Below are positions 27,028 through 37,080 of a stretch of 64,000 bases of DNA, piece after piece. The notes under the pieces were generated by a model. That model saw nothing but the letters and a program-made list of their open reading frames with translations. It did no database searches and was not told the DNA's origin. Positions within the stretch are counted from its first letter, which is position 1; every line of letters starts with the position of its first letter. Source of the stretch: Streptomyces sp. TLI_053. Lineage in GTDB: Bacteria; Actinomycetota; Actinomycetes; Streptomycetales; Streptomycetaceae. The position numbers were made by a program, and so were the translations under genes. The stretch covers positions 2,498,501 through 2,562,500 of the forward strand of contig NZ_LT629775.1 in assembly GCF_900105395.1 (NCBI RefSeq), written 5' to 3'.

Positions 27028-28185
27028 TCAGCCGTCGAGCGCCGTCGCGCACCCCGCGGCCGTCACCGCCGACCGGGCGCGCAACCACCCGGCCGCGCCG
27101 ACGAGTTCACGCCCGCCCAGGTCGTCGACGAGCACCCCCGCGCCGATCCCGGACGGCAGCGGCAGCCACCGCCCCGCGACGCGGCGGCGCACGGTGCCGG
27201 CGAGCGCCTCGCCGAGCGCGATCGACTCCAGCAGCGGGTGCCAGACCGGGAGTTCGAGCCCTCGCATCAGCCCGAGGATCCGTTCGGCCTGCCCCTCGTC
27301 GACCAGGCCCCGGCGCCGGGCCACCACCGTGCTCAGCGCCATGTCGACGCAGACCGCCTCGCCGTGCAGCAGCTCCGGCAGCGCACGTGTCTCCACCGTC
27401 GGACTGAACGTGTGCCCGTAGTGCCCCAGGCGCTCGCGGCCGTCCCTACCACCGCCGTCCGTACCACCGCCGACCGTGGCTCCGACGACGCGCGCGAGCA
27501 CGGCCGCGCCGATGCCGGCGGCCTGGAACCGGGTGTCGAGCAGGTCCCGGCCGCGTCGCTCCAGCAGCCCGAACAGGTCCGCGTCCGCGATCAGCGCGAC
27601 CTTGAGCACCTCGGCGAGACCACTGGCGACATGGCGGCGCCCCAGAGTGACCAGGAAGGCCGGATCGACCAGCGTCTCGGCCTCGGGGCGATGGGCGAAC
27701 AGGCCGTGCAGGGTGGTGGGGACCCGCACGAACGGCGTGGAACGGCGGTAGAGGGTGCAGGCGAGCCCGACCACCTCGGCGAGCGCGCCGCCGCCGACCG
27801 CCAGCACCGGCGCGCCCCGGCGGGAGATCCCGACGGAGTCCATCCGGTCGGCGACCTGGAACACCGCGTCCATGGTCTTCACCTGCCCGTGCGCGGGCAG
27901 CACCAGCGTCTCGTGGTCGACGCCCCGGGTGTCCAAGTAGTGGCGGAGCCGGTGGCCGTGCAGCTCGTGCACCCGGGCGTCGACCACGACGAGCCGGCGT
28001 CCGGGCGGACCGCCGGCCGCGGCGAGCGCCGGGTTGCCCGGATCCAGCAGGCCGGGCACGAAGCGGAGCCCCGGCCCGCCGGGACCTCCGGGGTCTCCGG
28101 GACCTCCGGGGGCGGCGACGGGGGCGGACGGGGTGGGGGGAGGCCCGAGGGGAGCGGGGCCGGGCTGGGTTCGGGGGACGTTCAC
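27028..28185 (-). CDS. Sedoheptulose-7-phosphate cyclase-like enzyme (EEVS group) lacking an active-site loop
   Basis: A 385-aa protein of the dehydroquinate-synthase superfamily, nearest by motif to 2-epi-5-epi-valiolone synthases. NAD loop VLAVGGGALAEVVGLA; zinc ligands in GLAEVLKVALI (Glu), GHYGHTFSPTVETRALPELL (His) and LLHGEAVCVDMALSTVVARR (His). Between VPTTLHGLF and LVDPAFLVTLG about 25-30 residues usual in the family are missing, including the Lys/Asn substrate-binding loop (KTGVN, HKN-x-x-G). A Gly/Pro-rich tail of about 40 residues precedes the fold. The GTG at 28185 has AAGGAG seven bases upstream. It heads the four-gene operon, though 248 bases separate it from the next gene. Confidence 0.78.
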   Translation of the reverse strand: MNVPRTQPGPAPLGPPPTPSAPVAAPGGPGDPGGPGGPGLRFVPGLLDPGNPALAAAGGPPGRRLVVVDARVHELHGHRLRHYLDTRGVDHETLVLPAHGQVKTMDAVFQVADRMDSVGISRRGAPVLAVGGGALAEVVGLACTLYRRSTPFVRVPTTLHGLFAHRPEAETLVDPAFLVTLGRRHVASGLAEVLKVALIADADLFGLLERRGRDLLDTRFQAAGIGAAVLARVVGATVGGGTDGGGRDGRERLGHYGHTFSPTVETRALPELLHGEAVCVDMALSTVVARRRGLVDEGQAERILGLMRGLELPVWHPLLESIALGEALAGTVRRRVAGRWLPLPSGIGAGVLVDDLGGRELVGAAGWLRARSAVTAAGCATALDG

Positions 28186-28523
28186 GGGTCGGCTCCTTCG
28201 AGCGGGTCGGCTCCCCGGGCCGCACGGGACGGCGCAGGGCGGGCGCGGGTGGATGCGGGCGGACGCAGGGGGACGCAGGGGGACGCGGAGGGAGGGCCCG
28301 GCGGACGAGGGACGGGCCCGCCGGGCCGCTGTCGCCACGGTGCCGCGCCCGCCGTCCCGGTTGCACGGGTGGACGGCCCCATCCCCGTCCCGGCCCCGGG
28401 CGGGACCGCGCCCCGGTCCGGCCGTCCGGGGTGCGGTCGCGTCCCGGGGACGGCCGGTCCCCGGGAGACCGCGGTCCGTCCGGCCGCCCCGGCGACGTAC
28501 GGTGGAACGGAGAGGCCGCACCC
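28186..28523. other. 338-base divergent promoter region
   Basis: This is the gap between the cyclase gene (minus) and the phosphoribosyltransferase-hydrolase gene (plus). It carries tandem ggacgcaggg-type repeats at about 28250-28290 and GC-rich inverted stretches. Promoters for both directions should be here, but none matched well enough to call. Confidence 0.45.
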
Positions 28524-30005
28524 ATGCCCGCCACCCGCATCCACTTCGCCGACCGCACCGACGCCGGCCACCGGCTGGCCGCCCGGCTCGCCCACCTGCG
28601 CGACCCCGGCACCGTGGTGGTCGCGCTGCCGCGCGGCGGGGTGCCGGTGGCCGCCGAGGTGGCCGCCGCGCTCGCCGCACCGCTGGACATCTGCGTCATC
28701 CGCAAGCTGGGCGTCCCCGAGCAGCCGGAGCTGGGGATGGGCGCGATCGGCGAGGACGGGGTGCGGGTGCTCAACGAGCTGGTGCTGCGCCCCGCACGGG
28801 TCACCGCGGGGGAGCTGGCCGCCGTCGAGGCCCGCGAACGGGCCGAGCTGGAACGCCGGGCCCGCCGCTACCGGGGTGATCGGCCACCGGTCGACCTGCA
28901 CGGGCGGACGGTGGTCGTGGTCGACGACGGCGTGGCGACCGGTTCGACCGCGCGGGCCGCCTGTCTGATCGTGCGGGCGCGCGGCGCCCGGCGGGTGGTG
29001 CTCGCCGTCCCGGTGGCGCCGGAGGACTGGACGGAACGGCTCGGCGACGTCGCGGACGAGCTGGTGTGCGTCGGCACGCCCTCGCCGTTCTTCGCGATCG
29101 GCGAGTTCTACGCCGACTTCTCGCAGACCGGGGACGCCGAGGTGCTGCGCCGGCTCGCCGAGGCCGAAGCCGGGCCCGTCCCCGAAGCCGCTACCGGCAC
29201 CGGACCCGAACCCGGCACCGGCACCGGCACCGGACCCGGACCCGTGACCATTCCCGGCACCGCGACCGGCACCGGACCCGGACCCGCCGCCGACCGGGAG
29301 CTGACCCTCCCCGCCGCCGGCGTCCGGCTGACCGGCCGGCTGACCGTCCCCGGTGGCGCCCGCGGCATCGTGGTGTTCGCCCACGGCAGCGGCAGCGGCC
29401 GGCACAGCCCGCGCAACCGCCGGGTGGCCGAGGAGCTGAACCGCGCCGGGCTGGCCACCTTCCTGTTCGACCTGCTCACCGAGGACGAGGCGCCGGACCG
29501 GCGGAAGGTCTTCGACGTCGCCCTGCTCGGCGCCCGGCTGACCGACGTCGCCCGCGCCCTGCCCGTGGACCCGGCGGCGGCACCGCCCGTCGGCCCGCCC
29601 CTCCCCCTCGCTCTGTTCGGCGCGAGCACCGGCGCCGCCGCCGCACTGTGGACGGCCGCCCGGCTCGGCGACGGGGTGGCCGCGGTGGTCTCCCGGGGCG
29701 GGCGGCCGGACCTCGCCGGGCCCGGCACGCTGGCCGCCGTGACCGCGCCGACCCTGCTGGTCGTCGGCGGCCGGGACCTCGAGGTGATCGACCTGAACCG
29801 GCGGGCGCGCGAGCACCTGCGCTGCGAGAGTGAACTGGCGGTGGTCCCGCACGCCGGCCATCTGTTCGAGGAGCCCGGCACGCTGGACCGGGTCGCCGAG
29901 CTGGCCCGCGACTGGTTCGTCGAGCATTCCGGCGGGGGCCCGCAGGCCTCCGGGAACCCGCAGGCCCCCGGGGACCCGCCGGAGGCCGTTACGCAGAACC
30001 CGTGA
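28524..30005 (+). CDS. Phosphoribosyltransferase - alpha/beta-hydrolase fusion protein
   Basis: A 493-aa two-domain protein. Residues 1-215 are a PRTase-fold domain with the PRPP motif VVVVDDGVATGSTARA. A linker of GTGTGPGP repeats (about 216-255) follows. Residues about 256-475 are a dienelactone-hydrolase-like alpha/beta hydrolase with nucleophile Ser in LFGASTGAA, Asp in VVGGRDLEV and His in VPHAGHLFEE. GGAGAGG precedes the ATG at 28524. The fusion is seen in other actinomycetes, but its substrate is not known. A short Pro/Gly tail precedes the stop. Confidence 0.87.
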   Translation: MPATRIHFADRTDAGHRLAARLAHLRDPGTVVVALPRGGVPVAAEVAAALAAPLDICVIRKLGVPEQPELGMGAIGEDGVRVLNELVLRPARVTAGELAAVEARERAELERRARRYRGDRPPVDLHGRTVVVVDDGVATGSTARAACLIVRARGARRVVLAVPVAPEDWTERLGDVADELVCVGTPSPFFAIGEFYADFSQTGDAEVLRRLAEAEAGPVPEAATGTGPEPGTGTGTGPGPVTIPGTATGTGPGPAADRELTLPAAGVRLTGRLTVPGGARGIVVFAHGSGSGRHSPRNRRVAEELNRAGLATFLFDLLTEDEAPDRRKVFDVALLGARLTDVARALPVDPAAAPPVGPPLPLALFGASTGAAAALWTAARLGDGVAAVVSRGGRPDLAGPGTLAAVTAPTLLVVGGRDLEVIDLNRRAREHLRCESELAVVPHAGHLFEEPGTLDRVAELARDWFVEHSGGGPQASGNPQAPGDPPEAVTQNP

Positions 30006-30009
30006 AACC

Positions 30010-30049
30010 TCGCCGATCGGCCGGTCATTCTGCACAGCCCGATCGGCGA
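30010..30049. terminator. Inverted repeat after the fusion gene, terminator or operator
   Basis: tcgccgatcgg (30010-30020) and ccgatcggcga (30039-30049) are perfect 11-bp arms with an 18-base loop. The repeat starts five bases after the stop of the fusion gene and lies in the leader region of hppD, so a regulatory role for hppD is also possible. Confidence 0.6.
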
Positions 30050-30082
30050 TTTCCTGATCACCTTGTACACATTGAACAGTGA

Positions 30083-31438
<1,356 letters not shown>

Positions 31439-31522
31439 GACCGGCCCGCCCCACGGGCGACCGGCCACCGCTGGAGCCGTACGAAGGTCTGGGCCCCGGA
31501 GGGTCCGGGAGGAGCAGGGACG

Positions 31523-32722
31523 ATGGCGTACTACCGGCAGCTGGGCAGCATCCCGCCCAAGCGGCACACCCAGCACCGCACACCCGAGGGCGGGCTGTAC
31601 TACGAGGAGTTGATGGGCGAGGAGGGGTTCTCCTCGGACTCCTCGCTGCTCTACCACCGGGGCATCCCCTCGGCCGTCGTGAACGCGGTCCCGTGGGAGC
31701 TGCCCGACCAGTCGACGGTCGCCAACCACCCCCTGCTCCCCCGGCACCTCAAGCTGCACGAGCTGTTCGCGGGCCAGGAGTGGAAGTCCGCGGACGTCGT
31801 CGGCAGCCGCCGGCTCGTCCTCGGCAACGGCGACGTGCGGATCTCGTACGTCGCCGCCGGGGCGCCGAGCGAGCTGTACCGCAACGGGCTCGGCGACGAG
31901 TGCGTGTACGTGGAGTCCGGCTCCGGCACCCTGGAGACGGTCTTCGGCACGCTGGAGGTCGGCCGGGGCGACTACGTGATCATCCCCCGGGCGACCACCC
32001 ACCGCTGGGTGCCGACCGGCGACGAGCCGCTGCGCGCCTACTGCATCGAGGCGAACAGCCACATCACCCCGGTCAAGCGCTTCCTCTCCAAGTACGGCCA
32101 GCTGCTGGAGCACGCGCCGTACTGCGAGCGGGACCTGCGCGCCCCGTCCGGTCCGCTGCTGGTGGACGGCACGGACGTCGACGTCCTGGTCAAGCACCGC
32201 GGTCCGAACGGCATCGCGGGCACCCGGTACACCGTGCCGCACCACCCGTTCGACGTGGTCGGCTGGGACGGCTGCCTGTACCCGTACGCGTTCAACATCA
32301 GCGACTACGAACCGATCACCGGGCGGATCCACCAGCCGCCGCCGGCCCACCAGGTGTTCGAGGGCAACGGGTTCGTGATCTGCAACTTCGTTCCCCGCAA
32401 GGTGGACTACCACCCGCTGTCGATCCCGGTGCCCTACTACCACTCCAACGTGGACAGCGACGAGGTGATGTTCTACTGCGGCGGCGACTACGCGGCGCGC
32501 AAGGGTTCGGGCATCGCCCAGGGGTCGATCTCGCTGCACCCGGGCGGGCACACCCACGGCCCGCAGCCGGGCGCGTACGAGCGGTCGATCGGCGCGGAGT
32601 TCTTCGACGAGCTCGCGGTGATGGTGGACACCTTCCGCCCGCTGGAGCTGGGCGAGGGCGGCCGGGCGAGCGAGGACCCGAACTACGCCTGGACCTGGGC
32701 CGGTCGGGGGCCGCAGTCGTGA
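31523..32722 (+). CDS. hmgA: Homogentisate 1,2-dioxygenase
   Basis: A 399-aa cupin-type Fe(II) dioxygenase cleaving homogentisate to maleylacetoacetate. The N-terminal cupin has VYVESGSGTLETVFGTLEVG. Metal-site candidates are His307 and a Glu shortly after it (YYHSNVDSDEVMFY) and a His in LHPGGHTHGPQPG. GGGAGGAGCAGGG lies before the ATG at 31523. The stop overlaps the GTG of orf296 by four bases (GTGA), so translation is coupled. Confidence 0.94.
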   Translation: MAYYRQLGSIPPKRHTQHRTPEGGLYYEELMGEEGFSSDSSLLYHRGIPSAVVNAVPWELPDQSTVANHPLLPRHLKLHELFAGQEWKSADVVGSRRLVLGNGDVRISYVAAGAPSELYRNGLGDECVYVESGSGTLETVFGTLEVGRGDYVIIPRATTHRWVPTGDEPLRAYCIEANSHITPVKRFLSKYGQLLEHAPYCERDLRAPSGPLLVDGTDVDVLVKHRGPNGIAGTRYTVPHHPFDVVGWDGCLYPYAFNISDYEPITGRIHQPPPAHQVFEGNGFVICNFVPRKVDYHPLSIPVPYYHSNVDSDEVMFYCGGDYAARKGSGIAQGSISLHPGGHTHGPQPGAYERSIGAEFFDELAVMVDTFRPLELGEGGRASEDPNYAWTWAGRGPQS

Positions 32723-33609
32723 GCACCACCCCCGCCGACCCCACCGCCGCCGGGGCGGCCGCCGTCCCGCCGCTGTTCCAGGGGCTGTTCGACGACGCGG
32801 CGGTGTTCCCGCCCGGGAACCTGCCCGTCGCCGAGGCGGTGCCCGCGCACCTCGCGCACCGCGCCGCCCGGTACGCCGACGCCGTCGGCCCGCTGCTCTG
32901 CGGGGCGGGCCGACTGGGCGAACTGGCCGCCGCGGCGCAGGCGGTGGGCGGCACCGGCTCCCGGCTCCGGGTCGGCCTGGTGCTGCCGGGGGGCAGCTCC
33001 GAGCTCGGCCCGGCCCTCACCGCCGCCGCCCCGTTCCTGGTGGCCGGCGTCGAACTGGCCACCCGGGACGCCCGCGAGGCCGTCGCCGCGCTAGACCTGC
33101 TGCTGCCGCCGGACGTACCGGCCGCCGTCGAACTGCCGCGCGAACTGCTGCGCGGCGACGGGCTGGAGGAGGTCCTGGACGTCCTGGTCGACAGCCCGTA
33201 CCGGGCCAAGTTCCGCACCGGCGGCGTGGTCGCCGGCGCCTTCCCGGACGAGGCCGAGCTCGCCGGCTTCCTCACCGGGTGCGCGCAGCGCGGCCTGCCG
33301 TACAAGTGCACCGCCGGACTGCACCACGCCGTCCGGCACACCGACCCGGCGACCGGCTTCGAGCACCACGGCTTCCTGAACGTGCTCCTGGCGGCGGCGG
33401 AGACCGACCCGAAGGCGGCGGCCGACATCCTGGCCGAGCGCTCCGGCGAGGCGCTCGCCGAGGCCGCCCGTTCACTGACCGACCGTCAGGTGACGGTGAT
33501 CCGCAACTCGTTCACCGCGTTCGGCACCTGTAGCATCGCCGAGCCCCTGGACGACCTGGCCGCCCTCGGCCTGCTGTCGCCCGCCCTGACGTCCCAGGAG
33601 GACCGTTGA
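32719..33609 (+). CDS. Conserved protein of unknown function inside the homogentisate operon (orf296)
   Basis: A 296-aa soluble product with no motif I can assign. It begins after a Thr/Ala-rich tail with LFQGLFDDAAVFPPGNLP. Notable stretches are YRAKFRTGGVVAGAFP, GLPYKCTAGLHHAVRH with clustered Lys, Cys and three His, and VTVIRNSFTAFGTCSI. It is locked between hmgA and fahA by 4-base overlaps on both sides. Since hmgA yields maleylacetoacetate and fahA uses fumarylacetoacetate, the one missing step is cis-trans isomerisation. No glutathione-transferase-type isomerase gene is present nearby, which makes orf296 a candidate (inference). Confidence 0.85.
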   Translation: MSTTPADPTAAGAAAVPPLFQGLFDDAAVFPPGNLPVAEAVPAHLAHRAARYADAVGPLLCGAGRLGELAAAAQAVGGTGSRLRVGLVLPGGSSELGPALTAAAPFLVAGVELATRDAREAVAALDLLLPPDVPAAVELPRELLRGDGLEEVLDVLVDSPYRAKFRTGGVVAGAFPDEAELAGFLTGCAQRGLPYKCTAGLHHAVRHTDPATGFEHHGFLNVLLAAAETDPKAAADILAERSGEALAEAARSLTDRQVTVIRNSFTAFGTCSIAEPLDDLAALGLLSPALTSQEDR

Positions 33610-34829
33610 CCACCCCCCGCAGCTGGCTCGCGCCCGCGAACGACTCGCCGTTCGGCGTGCACAACCTGCCGTACGGCGTCTTCACCGCGGCCGACCGGCC
33701 GGGCACGCGACGGATCGGCGTCCGGATCGGCGACTTCGTGCTCGACGCGGGCGCCGCCGCCCGGGCCGTCGGGGAGCCCTCCGTCCTGCTCGACGCGGAC
33801 TCGCTCAACCCGCTGCTGGCGGCCGGCCGCCCGGTGTGGACCGAGGTCCGCGCCTCGCTGACCCGCTGGCTGACCGACGAGGCCCACCGGGACGCGCTCT
33901 CCCCGCTGCTGCTGCCGCTCGCCGAGGTGGCACTGCACCTGCCGTTCGAGGTCGCCGACTACGTCGACTTCTACGCCTCGGAGCACCACGCCACCAACCT
34001 GGGGAAGATCTTCCGCCCCGGGTCGGAGCCGCTGACGCCCAACTGGAAGCACCTGCCGATCGGTTACCACGGCCGCTCCGGCACCGTGGTGGTGTCCGGC
34101 ACCCCGGTGAGCCGCCCGCAGGGGCAGCGCAAGGCGCCGGCCGACGCCGTCCCGTCCTTCGGGCCGAGCCGCCGGCTGGACATCGAGGCCGAGGTCGGCT
34201 TCGTCGTCGGCGCGCCCTCGGCGCTGGGCGAGCCGGTCGGTCTGGACGACTTCCGCGAGCACGTCTTCGGCGTCTGCCTGGTCAACGACTGGTCCGCGCG
34301 GGACATCCAGGCCTGGGAGTACGTGCCGCTCGGCCCGTTCCTCGGCAAGTCCTTCGCCACCTCCGTCTCGCCGTGGATCGTGCCGCTGGCCGCCCTCGAG
34401 CACGCCCGGGTCGCCGCGCCGGCCCGTGACGTCGAACTGCTCCCCTACCTCGACGACCGCGCGGACGACCGGCACTGGGGCCTGGACCTCGCCCTGGAGG
34501 TCCTGCTGAACGGCCACCGGATCTCCCGCCCGCCGTTCGCCTCGATGTACTGGACGGCCGCCCAACAGCTCGCCCACATGACGGTCAACGGCGCCTCGCT
34601 GCGCACCGGCGACCTGTTCGCCTCCGGCACCATCAGCGGGCCGGAGCCGGAGACCAGGGGCGCGCTGATCGAGCTGACCTGGAACGGCGAGAACCCGCTC
34701 AAGCTCGCGGACGGCACGACCCGGACCTTCCTGGAGGACGGCGACGAGGTGACCGTCACCGCGACCGCCCCCGGCCCGGACGGCACCGTCGTCGGCTTCG
34801 GCGAGGTCACCGGCCGCATCACCCCCTGA
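33606..34829 (+). CDS. fahA: Fumarylacetoacetase
   Basis: A 407-aa FAH-family hydrolase cleaving fumarylacetoacetate to fumarate and acetoacetate, the last step of the pathway. The metal Asp and catalytic His lie in DYVDFYASEHHATNLGKIFR, as in animal FAH. GVCLVNDWSARDIQAWEY and ASGTISGPEPETRGALIEL are further family signatures. The start is a TTG overlapping the orf296 stop (TTGA) with AGGAGG upstream. A strong hairpin at 34895-34931 ends the operon. Confidence 0.95.
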   Translation: MTTPRSWLAPANDSPFGVHNLPYGVFTAADRPGTRRIGVRIGDFVLDAGAAARAVGEPSVLLDADSLNPLLAAGRPVWTEVRASLTRWLTDEAHRDALSPLLLPLAEVALHLPFEVADYVDFYASEHHATNLGKIFRPGSEPLTPNWKHLPIGYHGRSGTVVVSGTPVSRPQGQRKAPADAVPSFGPSRRLDIEAEVGFVVGAPSALGEPVGLDDFREHVFGVCLVNDWSARDIQAWEYVPLGPFLGKSFATSVSPWIVPLAALEHARVAAPARDVELLPYLDDRADDRHWGLDLALEVLLNGHRISRPPFASMYWTAAQQLAHMTVNGASLRTGDLFASGTISGPEPETRGALIELTWNGENPLKLADGTTRTFLEDGDEVTVTATAPGPDGTVVGFGEVTGRITP

Positions 34830-34894
34830 CCCGGCGGGGCCACCACCCGGGCCCCGCCGCGGCACCACCCGCACCACCCGCAGTATCGGCACGA

Positions 34895-34931
34895 CGGAGG
34901 GCGGCACCGGTCACAACGGTGCCGCCCTCCG
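34895..34931 (+). terminator. Terminator of the hmgA-orf296-fahA operon
   Basis: Arms 34895-34909 and 34917-34931 (15 bp, perfect) flank the loop gtcacaa, 65 bases after the fahA stop. Confidence 0.85.
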
Positions 34932-35081
34932 CGTTCCCGCCTGCCGCCCTTCGCGTTGCGACCCGCCGCCGTCCGCGCACCACCCGCCGTACTTGCCGAC
35001 CGGCCCGGGCCCGAAGGTACGGTGGCAGCAGGGATCTTGGCCGCACGGGCCGGTCGGCGACGACGGACGGGAGTGGGGACG

Positions 35082-36116
35082 ATGGGTGACGAGGTTCGGG
35101 CCCGGCGGGACGGCGGGGTGGGGCGGATCGTGCTCGACCGGCCCCGGGCGCTCAACTCGCTGACGCACGGCATGATCCTGGACCTGCGGGCCGCGCTGGA
35201 CGCCTGGGCCGAGGACGACGCGGTGCGGGTGGTGGTGCTGACCGGCGCCGGGGAGCGTGGTCTGTGCGCGGGCGGCGACATCCGGGCGTTCCACGACGAC
35301 GCCAAGCTCGGCGGGGCCGGCACGCGTGCGTTCCTGCGCGACGAGTACCGGCTGAACGAGCTGATCTCCCGCTACCCGAAGCCCTACGTGGCCGTGATGG
35401 ACGGCATCACCATGGGCGGCGGCGTCGGTGTCTCCGCCCACGGCTCGGTGCGGATCGTCACCGAGCGTTCGGTGGTGGCGCTGCCGGAGACCCGGATCGG
35501 CCTGGTGCCGGACGTCGGCGGCAGCCGGCTGCTGTCCCGCGCGCCCGGCGAGCTGGGCACCCACCTGGGGCTGAGCGCCGCCTCGATGACCGCCGGGGAC
35601 GCGCTGCTGTGCGGGTTCGCCGACCACTATGTGCCCTCGGCGAACCTGCCGGAGCTGCTGGCCGCCCTCGACGACGGGCCGGTGGCGGAGGTCGTCGCCC
35701 GGTACGCGGAGCCGGCACCGGCCGCGCCGCTCGCGGAGCAGCGGGAGTGGATCGACGCCTGCTACGCGGCCGACAGCGTGGAGGAGATCGTGGCCCGGCT
35801 GGTCGCCAGTGGCGTGCCGGCGGCCAAGCAGGCCGCCGAGGAGCTGGCCGAGCGCTCGCCGACGATGCTCAAGGTGACGCTCAGCGCGCTGCGCCGGGCC
35901 CGGTCGCACGGCTCGCTCGCGGAGGGCCTGGAGCAGGAGTACCGGGTGTCCTGCGCGGCGGTCGCCCACCACGACCTGGTCGAGGGGATCCGGGCGCAGG
36001 TGGTCGACAAGGACCGCAACCCGCGCTGGTCCCCGGCGACCCTCGCCGAGGTCGACGAGCGGGCGGTGGCCGCGTTCTTCGAGCCGCCGGCCGACGGTGA
36101 CCTGCGGCTGCGGTGA
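35082..36116 (+). CDS. 3-hydroxyisobutyryl-CoA hydrolase-like enoyl-CoA hydratase family protein
   Basis: A 344-aa crotonase-fold protein whose length and motifs fit 3-hydroxyisobutyryl-CoA hydrolase (valine catabolism) better than a plain hydratase. Oxyanion-hole stretches are [15 protein letters not shown] and [36 protein letters not shown] supplies the catalytic Glu and Asp. The C-terminal extension (about 230-344) includes [15 protein letters not shown] and [20 protein letters not shown], typical of HIBCH. GGGAG precedes the ATG at 35082. It is followed by an enoyl-CoA hydratase on the same strand after 133 bases. Confidence 0.88.
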   Translation: MGDEVRARRDGGVGRIVLDRPRALNSLTHGMILDLRAALDAWAEDDAVRVVVLTGAGERGLCAGGDIRAFHDDAKLGGAGTRAFLRDEYRLNELISRYPKPYVAVMDGITMGGGVGVSAHGSVRIVTERSVVALPETRIGLVPDVGGSRLLSRAPGELGTHLGLSAASMTAGDALLCGFADHYVPSANLPELLAALDDGPVAEVVARYAEPAPAAPLAEQREWIDACYAADSVEEIVARLVASGVPAAKQAAEELAERSPTMLKVTLSALRRARSHGSLAEGLEQEYRVSCAAVAHHDLVEGIRAQVVDKDRNPRWSPATLAEVDERAVAAFFEPPADGDLRLR

Positions 36117-36249
36117 CCGGACGGCCCGTTCGACGGGTGACGACCGTCTCGCGGATCGAGACTGGCGCGAGGCGGCCCGTTTCGGAGATCGTTGGACGGT
36201 CCTGGCGCGCCCCGAGCGGGGCCGAGCAGCGGAATGGGAGTCAACGGCG

Positions 36250-37029
36250 ATGACCGAGACCTACGAGACGATCCTGGTGGACCGCAAGGGCCGGGTCGGG
36301 CTGATCACGCTCAACCGGCCGGAGGCGCTGAACGCGCTCAACACCACGCTGATGAACGAGGTCGTGGCCGCCGCGACCGCGTTCGACCGCGACCCGGAGA
36401 TCGGCTGTCTGGTGATCACCGGCTCGGAGAAGGCGTTCGCGGCGGGCGCGGACATCAAGGAGATGCAGGGCAACAGCTTCCCGGACGTCTACCTGGACGA
36501 CTGGCTCGGCCCGTGGGACCGCCTGGGCAACCTGCGCAAGCCGGTCGTCGCGGCGGTGGCCGGCTTCGCGCTGGGCGGCGGCTGCGAGCTGGCGATGCTG
36601 TGCGACATCCTGCTCGCGGCGGACACCGCGAAGTTCGGCCAGCCGGAGATCAAGCTCGGTGTGATTCCGGGCATCGGCGGCTCCCAGCGGCTCACCCGCG
36701 CCGTCGGTAAGGCCAAGGCGATGGAGCTGTGCCTGACCGGCCGGATGATGGGCGCCGAGGAGGCCGAGCGGGCCGGCCTGGTGTCCCGGATCGTCCCGGC
36801 CGACCAGCTGCTCGCGGAGGCACTCGCCACCGCCGAGAAGGTCGCCGCGATGTCCACCCCGGCGAGCATCATGATGAAGGAGAGCGTCAACCGCGCCTTC
36901 GAGACCACCCTCGCCGAGGGCGTCCGCTTCGAGCGCCGCCTCTTCCACGCGGCGTTCGCCACGGCGGATCAGAAGGAAGGCATGGCGGCGTTCGCGGAGA
37001 AGCGCCCGGCGGAGTTCAAGCACCGCTGA
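36250..37029 (+). CDS. Enoyl-CoA hydratase
   Basis: A 259-aa crotonase-family enzyme hydrating trans-2-enoyl-CoA. Both catalytic glutamates of the mitochondrial ECHS1 pattern are present: [11 protein letters not shown] and [20 protein letters not shown]. Oxyanion-hole segments [11 protein letters not shown] and [13 protein letters not shown] are intact, and the C-terminal helix ([17 protein letters not shown]) is typical. GGGAG precedes the ATG at 36250. It likely serves branched-chain or fatty acyl-CoA breakdown with the upstream hydrolase. Confidence 0.93.
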   Translation: MTETYETILVDRKGRVGLITLNRPEALNALNTTLMNEVVAAATAFDRDPEIGCLVITGSEKAFAAGADIKEMQGNSFPDVYLDDWLGPWDRLGNLRKPVVAAVAGFALGGGCELAMLCDILLAADTAKFGQPEIKLGVIPGIGGSQRLTRAVGKAKAMELCLTGRMMGAEEAERAGLVSRIVPADQLLAEALATAEKVAAMSTPASIMMKESVNRAFETTLAEGVRFERRLFHAAFATADQKEGMAAFAEKRPAEFKHR

Positions 37030-37039
37030 TGTGTTTGGA

Positions 37040-37073
37040 GGAGGCCCCTTCGTCGACCGACGAAGGGGCCTCC
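37040..37073. terminator. Bidirectional terminator, 16-bp arms
   Basis: Arms 37040-37055 and 37058-37073 are perfectly complementary around two central bases. It lies between the enoyl-CoA hydratase (37029) and the converging methyltransferase (37081). Confidence 0.88.
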
Positions 37074-37080
37074 CTGGTAC

